In this document: one piece after another, positions 18,413 through 25,900 of the stretch
Numbering within the stretch: the stretch's first letter is position 1
Layout of the letters: the number at the start of each line of letters is the position of its first letter
Assembly: GCF_028553745.1 (NCBI RefSeq)
Contig: NZ_CP067129.1
Span: forward strand, 77,001-141,000
DNA: 64,000 nt
Direction: 5' to 3'
From: Paracoccus seriniphilus
GTDB lineage: Bacteria > Pseudomonadota > Alphaproteobacteria > Rhodobacterales > Rhodobacteraceae
Translations under genes and position numbers: made by a program
The notes under the pieces: generated by a model
The model's database searches: none
What the model saw: the letters and a program-made list of their open reading frames with translations, nothing else
What the model was told of the DNA's origin: nothing

Positions 18413-19369
18413 ATGGGCGCAGAGAACATCCGGGGGGCGTTTCTGGCGCTGCTGGCGATGGGCCTTTATGCCACGCATGACGTGGTCATCAAGGTTCTGG
18501 GCGCCTCTTATCCTTCGTTGCAGATCCTGTTCTTTTCCTCGCTGCTGTCATTTCCCCTGGTGTCGATGGTCCTGATGCGGGACCCGACCAGCGGCACGCT
18601 GAGGCCAGCACATCCCGGCTGGGTCGCGCTGCGCACGCTCTGCGGAGTGGTGGCCGGCATGGGGGGCTTTTACGCCTTCTCGCATCTGCCGCTGGCACAG
18701 GTCTATGCGATCCTCTTTGCCTCGCCGCTGCTGGTCACCATCCTGTCGATCCCGCTGCTGGGCGAACGTGTCGGCGCACATCGCTGGGGCGCAGTGATCA
18801 TGGGGCTGATCGGCGTCCTCATCGTGCTGAGGCCGGGAACCCAGCCGCTGTCCCTTGGCCACCTGGCCGCGCTGATCGGGGCCGTGGGCAGTTCGACCGC
18901 GGCGGTTATCGTGCGCAAGCTGGGCCGCTCTGAACGTCCACTGGTGCTGATCATGTGGCCCATGCTGGGGAATTTCGTTCTGACCGGCGCGTCGCTGGGG
19001 CTTGAATATCGCCCGATGGAATTGCCTCATCTGGCCCTGACCGGCGTGATCGCGGCGCTGGGGCTGACTGCGGGCTTTCTGCTGATCCAGGCCTATCGCA
19101 TGTCCGAGGCCGCGCTGGTCGCACCCATGCAATATTCGCAAATCCTCTGGGCAACAGCCTATGGCTGGTTCCTCTTCGGCGAGGCACTGGACACACCGAC
19201 CCTTGTCGGTGCGACGATCATCATCGCCTCCGGGATCTATATCGTCTGGCGCGAACGCAGCGGCGGCAACTCGACCAACCGCCCCGCAACCTCTGCAAGG
19301 CTTCGCAACGAGACCGTCACCGCGCCCAAGACAGCCCTTCTGCAAAGATTATGGCATCCACGCAGCTGA
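18413..19369 (+). CDS. DMT superfamily (EamA) transporter
   Basis: A 318-residue protein with ten predicted membrane segments arranged as two EamA repeats. The first starts GAFLALLAMGLYATHDVVIK, and the second has HLAALIGAVGSSTAAVIVRK. The C-terminal tail after VWRERSGG is polar. A TTGACA box at 18357-18362 and a GGAGAGG ribosome site precede it. Family members export amino acids, metabolites or drugs; the substrate is not visible. It ends about 50 bp before tRNA-Pro. Confidence 0.85.
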   Translation: MGAENIRGAFLALLAMGLYATHDVVIKVLGASYPSLQILFFSSLLSFPLVSMVLMRDPTSGTLRPAHPGWVALRTLCGVVAGMGGFYAFSHLPLAQVYAILFASPLLVTILSIPLLGERVGAHRWGAVIMGLIGVLIVLRPGTQPLSLGHLAALIGAVGSSTAAVIVRKLGRSERPLVLIMWPMLGNFVLTGASLGLEYRPMELPHLALTGVIAALGLTAGFLLIQAYRMSEAALVAPMQYSQILWATAYGWFLFGEALDTPTLVGATIIIASGIYIVWRERSGGNSTNRPATSARLRNETVTAPKTALLQRLWHPRS

Positions 19370-19375
19370 TTGGGC

Positions 19376-19404
19376 TTGCAATCCGCGCAACATCGCGCTA
19401 CCTG
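19376..19404 (+). promoter_or_regulatory. Candidate promoter of tRNA-Pro
   Basis: TTGCAA (19376-19381), a 17-nt spacer and TACCTG (19399-19404) lie 14 nt before the mature tRNA. The -10 match is modest. Confidence 0.35.
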
Positions 19405-19417
19405 CCCCACCTACGGT

Positions 19418-19494
19418 CGGAGCGTAGCGCAGCCTGGTAGCGCACCTGCTTCGGGAGCAGGGGGTCGGAGGTTCGAATCCTCTCGCTCCGACCA
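19418..19494 (+). tRNA. tRNA-Pro (anticodon CGG)
   Basis: A 77-nt cloverleaf with CCA encoded. The acceptor stem is CGGAGCG/CGCTCCG with discriminator A. The anticodon arm CCTGC-TTCGGGA-GCAGG gives anticodon CGG (reads CCG). The T arm has GGTTCGAATCC. It is complete and undamaged. The Tn7-like transposon array starts 5 nt downstream, so this gene is the likely attachment landmark. Confidence 0.97.
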
Positions 19495-19499
19495 GTTGA

Positions 19500-19504
19500 G
19501 ACTT
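19500..19504. repeat. 5-bp target site duplication GACTT, left copy
   Basis: GACTT sits between the tRNA and the TGT terminus of element 1. The same five bases follow the ACA terminus at 41703. A 5-bp duplication is what Tn7-family transposition makes. Confidence 0.85.
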
Positions 19505-19783
19505 TGTCAAACGACAGATAAGTCTTCCTTTCCCGCCAATTTCTTACCTTTGCGGCAGCAAGCCTGACGTAATTTCTGTTGGATCTTGTCGGTTGGCTCG
19601 CCTCCGGATGAGAACACAAGAGATCGAATGACAAACGCCCTCCGCTCGATGCCTTGTCGAAATCTGGACCTGGCGTTGTCAGAGCCAACCAGATCTGCCG
19701 AAGCCACAAAACGCAGCCGAATGCACGCACAGTTCAAGCCGCGCCGGTTCGATTGGCGGAACTGGCATTTTCGGCCCATTGCG
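19505..19783. repeat. Left end of element 1, repeated at 41709-41987
   Basis: About 280 bp are shared with the left end of element 2 at roughly 95% identity, and the two sequences diverge after CATTGCG at 19777-19783. Besides the terminal CAAACGACAG, three CGACA/TGACA-centred motifs lie in the opposite orientation at 19581-19596, 19648-19664 and 19672-19683. These are candidate TnsB-binding sites. Open frames here are chance; one even reads through the tRNA. Confidence 0.75.
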
Positions 19784-19996
19784 GACGGTCGAGCACGCGC
19801 ACATGCGGCGGTGCGGCTGCCCTGAAGCGGCCGTTCATGGCTTGGTGCAGCAAAATCCTAGGTCGGATGCCGCTGATGCGGACCCTGCTGCCGTTCGCTT
19901 TCGGTCTCGGGTTACGTCAATCAAAACGAAGTCTATGCGGTGCCAACGCTGTGGACGGGCGTTGCACTTGACACGAGGGACGCACACCTTCATGTA

Positions 19997-20011
19997 TTAT
20001 ACAGTGTATAA
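19997..20011. promoter_or_regulatory. Palindromic operator before the reductase-TetR pair
   Basis: TTATACA-G-TGTATAA is a perfect odd palindrome 14 bp before the reductase ATG. A TTGACA box lies at 19968-19973, and the palindrome covers the place where a -10 would fall. It is the natural site for autoregulation by the TetR protein encoded by the second gene. Confidence 0.6.
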
Positions 20012-20024
20012 ATAAAGGTGTGAA

Positions 20025-20561
20025 ATGATCACAGGGCATGTTTTCATTGCTACCAGTCTGGACGGCTTCATCGCTCGAAAGGACGGCGATATCGCGTGGC
20101 TCCTGGACCGCGATAATCCCGACGAAGACCATGGCTATGATGCCTTCATCGCGGACATCGACATCATTCTGATGGGACGCGGAACATTCGAAAAGATGGC
20201 AGCCGTAAGACCATGGCCCTACAGTTGTCCAGTTGTCGTCCTGTCTTCGACCCTGTCGCAGTCCGACGTGCCGGACGACCTGGCCAACAAGGTGCGGGTC
20301 GTGACTAAAGCGCCTGAGGAGGCGATGCATATGCTGGCGGTCGAAGGACACCGGAAGGTATATGTCGATGGCGGCCTTCTCATTCAGTCCTTCCTTCGGG
20401 CCGGCCTGATCGCCGACATGGTGATCACGAGCGTTCCGGTGCTCCTTGGTGAAGGACGCCGGTTGTTCGGCAAGGTCGCCGCTGACATTCCCCTCTGCCT
20501 TGAGGAGGTGAAGAGCTTTCCATCCGGACTCGTCCAGTCCCGTTACCGGGTCGAGGCATGA
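20025..20561 (+). CDS. Dihydrofolate reductase family protein (RibD C-terminal domain)
   Basis: A 178-residue single-domain protein of PF01872. It starts with HVFIATSLDGFIARKDGDIAWL, followed by DIILMGRGTFEKM and a late KVYVDGGLLIQSFLRAGLID-like segment (VDGG…), all family features for NADPH and pterin/pyrimidine binding. These stand-alone reductases resemble RibD's deaminase-reductase partner, not classical FolA, so trimethoprim resistance should not be assumed. Its stop overlaps the TetR start by 4 bp. It is the first cargo operon of element 1, next to the left end. Confidence 0.85.
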   Translation: MITGHVFIATSLDGFIARKDGDIAWLLDRDNPDEDHGYDAFIADIDIILMGRGTFEKMAAVRPWPYSCPVVVLSSTLSQSDVPDDLANKVRVVTKAPEEAMHMLAVEGHRKVYVDGGLLIQSFLRAGLIADMVITSVPVLLGEGRRLFGKVAADIPLCLEEVKSFPSGLVQSRYRVEA

Positions 20562-21121
20562 AGCGGCCCCGGGGGCGGCCGCCACGGGCGCAAGCTCCTG
20601 TCTCGCGCGACGAGATGGTTGTGGCCGCCCTCGAACTTCTGGATCGCGAGGGGGCAGACGCCCTCACGATGAGGGCGTTGGCGGAGCGCCTCGCCATCAA
20701 CCCCATGACGATCCATCATCACTTCGGCGGACGGGATGGCTTGATCGGCGCGATGTCGGACGCGGTCTATGCGCAGGTAATGGCGCCGGAGGACGGCACC
20801 CCAATCGATCGGATTGGTGATCTCCTAAAAGCTTACCATGCCCAGGTGCTCCGCCACCCGGCACTGACCACCTTGATCTTCAGCCGGCCTGTCGTTTTTC
20901 CGCAGCAGGCAGAACGGATCACCAACGAGATTTCTGCCCTTCTGGCCGAAGTCGGCCTGCCACATCAGAGGACGAAGCTGTGGCGCGACATACTCGTGGA
21001 CTTCACCCATGGCGCTGCCCTGGCGACTGCGATGAGTGGTCGACATCAGGACAGGGAATCGCACGAAGATCAGGGATTCACTATGGCTCTCGGGGAACTT
21101 TTGATGGGCCTGAACCGATGA
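20558..21121 (+). CDS. TetR family transcriptional regulator
   Basis: A 187-residue repressor-type protein. A basic N-terminal arm (MKRPRGRPP) precedes the TetR helix-turn-helix: VVAALELLDREGADALTMRALAERLA with recognition helix NPMTIHHHFGGRDGL. The C-terminal ligand domain resembles TetR_C. It overlaps the upstream reductase by 4 bp, so it is in the same operon. It probably represses both genes from the palindrome at 19997-20011 until an unknown ligand binds. Confidence 0.88.
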   Translation: MKRPRGRPPRAQAPVSRDEMVVAALELLDREGADALTMRALAERLAINPMTIHHHFGGRDGLIGAMSDAVYAQVMAPEDGTPIDRIGDLLKAYHAQVLRHPALTTLIFSRPVVFPQQAERITNEISALLAEVGLPHQRTKLWRDILVDFTHGAALATAMSGRHQDRESHEDQGFTMALGELLMGLNR

Positions 21122-21247
21122 GGACGCCTGGACGGTATGGGCTCGAACCGGACTTGCGGCGGCGCGGCGGGGCGCACACGTGTCCCCAGGTGTGCCGTCA
21201 ATCCCGGCCCTTAGCCGACGGTCACCCACCTGGGTCGTCAATGTCCG

Positions 21248-22921
21248 CTAAAGGGTTGCAAGCAAAGCATCAACAAACTCTGACCTGACCGCGAGGAAGG
21301 GGATTGTCCGGTCGTCGTCGTTTGGCCCCCTAACGATTACGCCGACAACTTTTCCAGAGAATAGCACGGGACCACCACTCATTCCCTCGTAAGTTCCCGA
21401 CAACAAGGCGATCACGTTATCGGATGTGGCGGGCGTGCCGTCAAAGGTCTGCCGCGAGAAACCTGTCACCTCGGTGTCGCGGATCGTCAGAGACGTGCTG
21501 TCCAGATTGGAAGGATAGCCCGCAGCCTGCACCGCAGAGCGGATGCCGAGCGCGCCAGCTTCGGCTCTCGAGGCCATTTGCAGCGTGGCTGCTGGATTGA
21601 ATGCGGGCATTGGAGTTCTTAACCGAATGAGCGCAAGGTCGTTGTGTTCGTCGCGGGCTACTTCGTCCGCTTCCATTGCGAATGCCGGGCTTTGTCGCGG
21701 AAAGATGCGCAGATTTGGTCCGAGGCAATGCGCGCAGGTCGCAAACAGGTTCTCGGCTACGGCGAAACAGGTGCCCACTGATCCGCCATCTGTGTCATTT
21801 TCGAGATACCAAACGGCTGCGTTTAGAACCTCGCTATCCTCGACCAACGGAATCGAAAATTGTCCGCCCGAGGACAATGCGTTGAACCTCGCGGCAAGGC
21901 CGCGGAAGACCTGGTCAGTGGATCCCTTCACCTGCCGAATAAACTCTATTTTCCCTCGGAGCACCCATTCGAAGTTCGTAGCTTCCTGCTCCGGCAACCG
22001 GCCTCTATCCGGGCGTTTATCGTTGAAGTGGCGCGCCGATGCCGCAGCATAGCCATTAAACTCCCAGTCATGAAGCATCGCCCTGACATCGCGAACAAAT
22101 TTGCGCTTAACGTTAACTTTCTCATTCACAACCAGACCGGTGACTTCCTGTTGAAAGGCGGCGCCCAGCAGTCGTGTCTTTGCGTGGTTAATTCTAAATC
22201 CGTTGTCCTCAATCATCTGCTGAAAGGTGTCTGATAGAATGAAGTCATCGTGGCTGTCGGGGTTTGCAAAACGTCCGATTGGTGCCGGAAAGGTCCTGCG
22301 ATTGGAGGAGATTGTGATGTCATCGGCATATCGCGTGTAGGTGCATCCAAGTTGCCTGCAAAATCGAGCCAACTCAGCATCGAGTTTGTCTGAAACGATG
22401 TTTGCAAGTATTGGCGACAGTGCGGCGCCAGGCATCAGGACATGGGTTGTTCGAAGACTGCCTTCGACCTCCTTTTCTGTTTGAAAGCAAGCGATGTGCG
22501 CGATGAACTGGGCAATCTCTTCTGGATAGTCATAAGGCGGGGCCATCAAACGCCCGCGAATGCGACCGAAGTGAATGGTCTCGAAGTAGTCTTCAAGGTC
22601 AATGTTGAGCACCCAACGCTTGCCGACGTGTTGTCGAGCATTGCTCACGATGCTGCGTTGATGCCCGCCGACAAAACCGTGGACGTGGGCGCGAGGACGA
22701 TAGTCGCTTTCCAGAAGGCGCAGGATGTCACGCTGCAACCCGAGAAGCGCAATACGCGGTGCGCAAATACGCCGTGTCCCACCACTTTTCTTTGGTATGG
22801 TAAATTCTTTGTATCGCGCACCTGGAGCAAGTCCGTAAGCGATGTAGACAAATCTCTTCCGATAATTCCGGCGAAGCGCAAAGGCGATTTGTCTAAGGTT
22901 GGCAAAGGGCTTTAACGACAT
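21248..22921 (-). CDS. Retron-like reverse transcriptase fused to a trypsin-like protease
   Basis: 557 residues. Residues about 30-290 form a reverse transcriptase: KEFTIPKKSGGTRRICAP (fingers), NIDLEDYF with catalytic D108, GAALSPILANIV, and YADD at 198-201. VTG at 260-262 in the thumb is typical of retron RTs and unlike group II intron maturases. Residues about 365-557 form a chymotrypsin-fold serine protease with H398 (ATCAHCL), D428 (EHNDLALIRL) and S515 (GMSGGPVL). Retrons with a C-terminal protease are a known class: the RT makes msDNA from a neighbouring ncRNA, and the fused or linked effector aborts phage infection. A 427-bp non-coding gap lies directly upstream. I saw no intron structure. 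Host partner and substrate are unknown. Confidence 0.85.
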   Translation of the reverse strand: MSLKPFANLRQIAFALRRNYRKRFVYIAYGLAPGARYKEFTIPKKSGGTRRICAPRIALLGLQRDILRLLESDYRPRAHVHGFVGGHQRSIVSNARQHVGKRWVLNIDLEDYFETIHFGRIRGRLMAPPYDYPEEIAQFIAHIACFQTEKEVEGSLRTTHVLMPGAALSPILANIVSDKLDAELARFCRQLGCTYTRYADDITISSNRRTFPAPIGRFANPDSHDDFILSDTFQQMIEDNGFRINHAKTRLLGAAFQQEVTGLVVNEKVNVKRKFVRDVRAMLHDWEFNGYAAASARHFNDKRPDRGRLPEQEATNFEWVLRGKIEFIRQVKGSTDQVFRGLAARFNALSSGGQFSIPLVEDSEVLNAAVWYLENDTDGGSVGTCFAVAENLFATCAHCLGPNLRIFPRQSPAFAMEADEVARDEHNDLALIRLRTPMPAFNPAATLQMASRAEAGALGIRSAVQAAGYPSNLDSTSLTIRDTEVTGFSRQTFDGTPATSDNVIALLSGTYEGMSGGPVLFSGKVVGVIVRGPNDDDRTIPFLAVRSEFVDALLATL

Positions 22922-23348
22922 GGGTGCATCAACGACCTACAATCTCGCATTCCCAACATCGCGGGAATTTCGCAATTCCGTAACAGCATGTAGCGGGGCG
23001 AGTTGAAAGTAACCTTCTCGCAGGTGTCGCAGGTAACACAACACTTGGTTGATTGCAGGCCGCTGATGCTCGGTCACGTGTATCTTGATCTTTGAGTGGA
23101 GGCAACGGTGGCAGAGTGTCGGTTGCTTCCATTGCAGTCATTCATTCGGAGTCAAGCGAATAGCTGCTCGCCGTCCCGACCACGACCAAGTCGTTTCCGG
23201 CCCAGAGCGGATGCTCAATGCCCCTCAGGCCAACGCCTGCTTCGGTTCCAAGTCAACTGGTCGTCAGCGGCTCGAGGGACGCCGCCATCGCTTCAAACGC
23301 TCGTGCAACTGATTTATTGGCCGAGCTTTCCTCGGTCCTTGGGCTGTT
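22922..23348 (-). other. Gap upstream of the RT gene: candidate retron ncRNA (msr-msd) locus
   Basis: No gene is convincing in these 427 bp. On the minus strand there are several small hairpins: CCGAG/CTCGG just past the ATPase stop, CAGGC/GCCTG, ACGAC/GTCGT, and a perfect GGAATT/AATTCC with a GCGA loop at 22979-22964. Retron ncRNAs normally sit right before the RT, so this is the place to expect one. I could not fix its ends or find the long a1/a2 stem. A frame without an ATG, with a CHRC pair and ending at about 22938, also reads through part of the gap. Confidence 0.35.
22964..22979. promoter_or_regulatory. Inverted repeat GGAATT-N4-AATTCC before the RT gene
   Basis: A perfect 6-bp inverted repeat 43 bp upstream of the RT start. 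A matching GGAATT-N3-AATTCC lies upstream of the AAA_13 gene. It may be an operator or part of an RNA hairpin. Confidence 0.35.
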
Positions 23349-25649
23349 TCATGCGGCCTTACATTGCTTGCGGACCGCCTTGGTATGGTCAGCGTCCGCC
23401 GCCTCCATTAGTTCGAGCAGAGCGGTGTTCGCATCCCGCGTCTCCTCGATCGTCATCGAGGAATGGGAGACGAGATCGTCGAGGCTATCAGAGTGTGATT
23501 CCACCTGGATCAAGCGGTCTAATGCCTTGATACGGACGTCGTCGATATCCGGGCACTTCTTCGTCAGGGCTTCGAGCTTCTGTTGCAGGGGGTGGCTACC
23601 CGGAACCTTGAAGGCGAGGAAGATGTCCAAAACCCGCCTGATCACATTAGGCATCATAAACCAATACTCCGAATATTGGCCACCAGCCGCTTCGAACTGA
23701 AGCATCTTGTGGCACAGGAAGTGGTATTCGGAGTCGTAAGCGCGCAGTTGGGACGGCAGTTCGGCAATGCGGGCACTTCTGGCTTCTGAGCCCTCGGGCA
23801 TTGAAACATCGAGAAATAACAGCGCGGCTGTCGGAGGGTTTGCCTTAGCCTGGTTTCGCCAAGCTTTCTTGAACTCGTTCATGCAGTGCTGATTGTGGGT
23901 CAAAATGAAAAGCTGGGCGGCCGCGGTCAGGCGCGAGCGGATAAGCGAGCACGCATAGTTCATGGCCTTGGTGTCGAGGCTTGAGATGGGATCGTCGATG
24001 ACGAGGATCAGGTCCTTGAGCGATTGCCCGTCGGCCTCCAGTGATGAGATGAAGTAGCAGAGCGCGATAGCAGTCTTCTCGCCTTCACTGGGCGGTCCTT
24101 TAACTATCTTGTTGTGGCGACGAAGCTCGTATCCGTCGTCGGTCGCGACTATCGTCAGCTCACCGTGGCCCAGGTAGGCGCGAACAAGCTTCGTGATCTG
24201 GTCGGCGGCTGGGCCATGGGTTCGCACTTTGGCGCTGAGTTCAGCAATATCGCCTTCCAGCTTGCGGATCTCTTCTTCGAAAGAGCTCACCCGATCATTC
24301 GCTTCCGCCAGCAAATTCTGGTGTTCGGCGTAGGTGTCGTGTCCTTCGGCCAGATAGTGTTTCTTGATGGCCTCGCGGGCGTCGCCCTGGCGTTTAGCAA
24401 AATCCGCAGACGCTTCGTTGTGCTCGCCGATAACGGCATTCTGCACGGCGATGGCTTCTTTGAGGGCTTTGCTCCGTGCCGCGATTTCGTCGGGGCTCGG
24501 CAGATTATGCGGAATGGCAGTGGTTGGTTGTTCCACGCGAGCAGTAAAAACTCGGGACGCTTCCTCGATGACAGGGACAAAGTCGTTCAAGAAGCTTTCT
24601 GTGTCACGGAGCGCGGCAGCGTAACGCTCCGCAAACTGCAGTTCGAGTTCGGCAGCCTTGGGCCAAGTGTCTGAAGCGGATCGGATCTCGGTCAGAAGTG
24701 TTGAAGCCTTCGCGCCCGCGTCTTTCAGCTCTCCAAGCAGCTTCGAGAGTCGGTCGTCCAGTGCCTGAGCGAGTTTCTGTTTTCGAGCGTCGCTGATCGT
24801 ATTGCCGCATAGCAGGCAATTTTCCAGGCCGTTCGCGCTGTGATAATCGTGACCGGTTTTTAGCCAAGGAACCATAGCAGGGTGGCATTCCATTTCGTCC
24901 AGCACCACCGTCCCAATACTCAGCTCAGCGAAGTGCCGTGCGCCTTCCACCGTATTCCGAATGCCATCAACATCTATTGCAATGGCTTTCAGAGGGGGCG
25001 GCGGGGCAGTGAGGCGGGCTACATCGACAAGAGCATTGAGGGCTTCTGCCTCCAACCTCGCGCCTTTGTCGTGTGGTAGCGTTTGGTAGTCTTTCTCTAA
25101 CTGTTTGGCCTCGTACCTTCGGTTACCCAGATGCAGCGATGCCGCAACCAGCTTGGCCCGTTCTGTGCGGTAGCTCTTGAGCGCCTTTTCGCGCTCGTCA
25201 GCGATTCTTTTGCCAGCATCCCGTGACTGCTTCTTTTCCGCGAGTGTCTGCTGGGCAGCACGGAGTTCGGCCGCAAGATCGGACTGCTCTTCACTAATAT
25301 AAAAGATCGACGATGCGCGGCCCTCTTTCCACTCCAAATTCCGCGCGATGAAATCCTCATTGAATACGCGTACGTGGCTCTCAAGGCCTCCCAGTTTTTT
25401 GGGGGCCTTGAACGTTTCACCGTCATCGAGTGCAATCTCGAAGCTGCAGTTTGCCGGAAGATCTTCGTGAAGTTTCCCTGCCTCAAGACAGGCAAATAAT
25501 CTCGACAACGTGCTCTTGCCGGATCCATTGAAACCGTAAACGAGATTAAACTGGCGGAATGGCGGTATGTCTTCTCGTGCAGCTTTATCTGCCAGGACAC
25601 CGACGCCGCTCAGCGTCTTTATCGTTGCAATTGTAGCCATGCACGCCAT
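23349..25649 (-). CDS. AAA_13 ATPase with zinc-hook, RloC/PrrC anticodon-nuclease-like
   Basis: 766 residues with an SMC/ABC-type split ATPase. The Walker A GFNGSGKST is at 39-47, two coiled-coil stretches follow (about 120-190 and 290-480) around C278-x2-C281 (CLLCGN), then signature SEGEKTAIAL at 521-530, Walker B LVIDDPISSLD near 549 and the switch histidine LTHN. This is the layout of RloC, a tRNA anticodon nuclease that responds to DNA damage through a Rad50-like zinc hook. The C-terminal part has MPNVIRRVLDIF and VESHSD, where the PrrC/RloC nuclease triad Arg-x3-Glu…His would fall, here R671-D675-H719 with Asp for Glu. Nuclease activity is therefore inferred, not certain. An alternative start is 25640. 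It lies upstream of the RT in the same direction. Confidence 0.75.
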   Translation of the reverse strand: MACMATIATIKTLSGVGVLADKAAREDIPPFRQFNLVYGFNGSGKSTLSRLFACLEAGKLHEDLPANCSFEIALDDGETFKAPKKLGGLESHVRVFNEDFIARNLEWKEGRASSIFYISEEQSDLAAELRAAQQTLAEKKQSRDAGKRIADEREKALKSYRTERAKLVAASLHLGNRRYEAKQLEKDYQTLPHDKGARLEAEALNALVDVARLTAPPPPLKAIAIDVDGIRNTVEGARHFAELSIGTVVLDEMECHPAMVPWLKTGHDYHSANGLENCLLCGNTISDARKQKLAQALDDRLSKLLGELKDAGAKASTLLTEIRSASDTWPKAAELELQFAERYAAALRDTESFLNDFVPVIEEASRVFTARVEQPTTAIPHNLPSPDEIAARSKALKEAIAVQNAVIGEHNEASADFAKRQGDAREAIKKHYLAEGHDTYAEHQNLLAEANDRVSSFEEEIRKLEGDIAELSAKVRTHGPAADQITKLVRAYLGHGELTIVATDDGYELRRHNKIVKGPPSEGEKTAIALCYFISSLEADGQSLKDLILVIDDPISSLDTKAMNYACSLIRSRLTAAAQLFILTHNQHCMNEFKKAWRNQAKANPPTAALLFLDVSMPEGSEARSARIAELPSQLRAYDSEYHFLCHKMLQFEAAGGQYSEYWFMMPNVIRRVLDIFLAFKVPGSHPLQQKLEALTKKCPDIDDVRIKALDRLIQVESHSDSLDDLVSHSSMTIEETRDANTALLELMEAADADHTKAVRKQCKAA

Positions 25650-25739
25650 CTTTCCTGCACATTTTGCGCCAATACCGGCTCATCTAATGCGAGAGTACCA
25701 AAGCGCCTCGCGATTGAAATCCCCCTTTAGCATACGCAC

Positions 25740-25754
25740 GGAATTGAGAATTCC
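25740..25754. promoter_or_regulatory. Inverted repeat GGAATT-N3-AATTCC before the AAA_13 gene
   Basis: A perfect 6-bp inverted repeat about 90 bp upstream of the ATPase start. The arms are identical to the repeat before the RT gene, which suggests shared control. Confidence 0.35.
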
Positions 25755-25900
25755 GGTCCCGCCCTTGGCGTCAAGAGCGGTCTGTCAGCTTCTCAAGCCG
25801 AAACCGGCCGTTCGCGCATTCAGCAGCGAAAGTCAGCTTCCCGCCCTTTCCACAGGACAAGGGCAGTAATTTGGACCATCCGATCAACGACGTGAAACGG

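Noticed and set aside
19398..19730. 110-codon minus-strand frame containing [11 protein letters not shown]
   Set aside because: It is the well-known false translation of a tRNA antisense strand, continuing into the transposon left end.
20025..20561. Trimethoprim-resistance dihydrofolate reductase
   Set aside because: The protein is of the RibD C-terminal reductase type and not DfrA/FolA, so resistance is not supported by sequence.
21248..22921. Group II intron reverse transcriptase
   Set aside because: No maturase or HNH domain; a retron-type VTG and a protease domain are present, and no intron domain V-like hairpin was noticed nearby.
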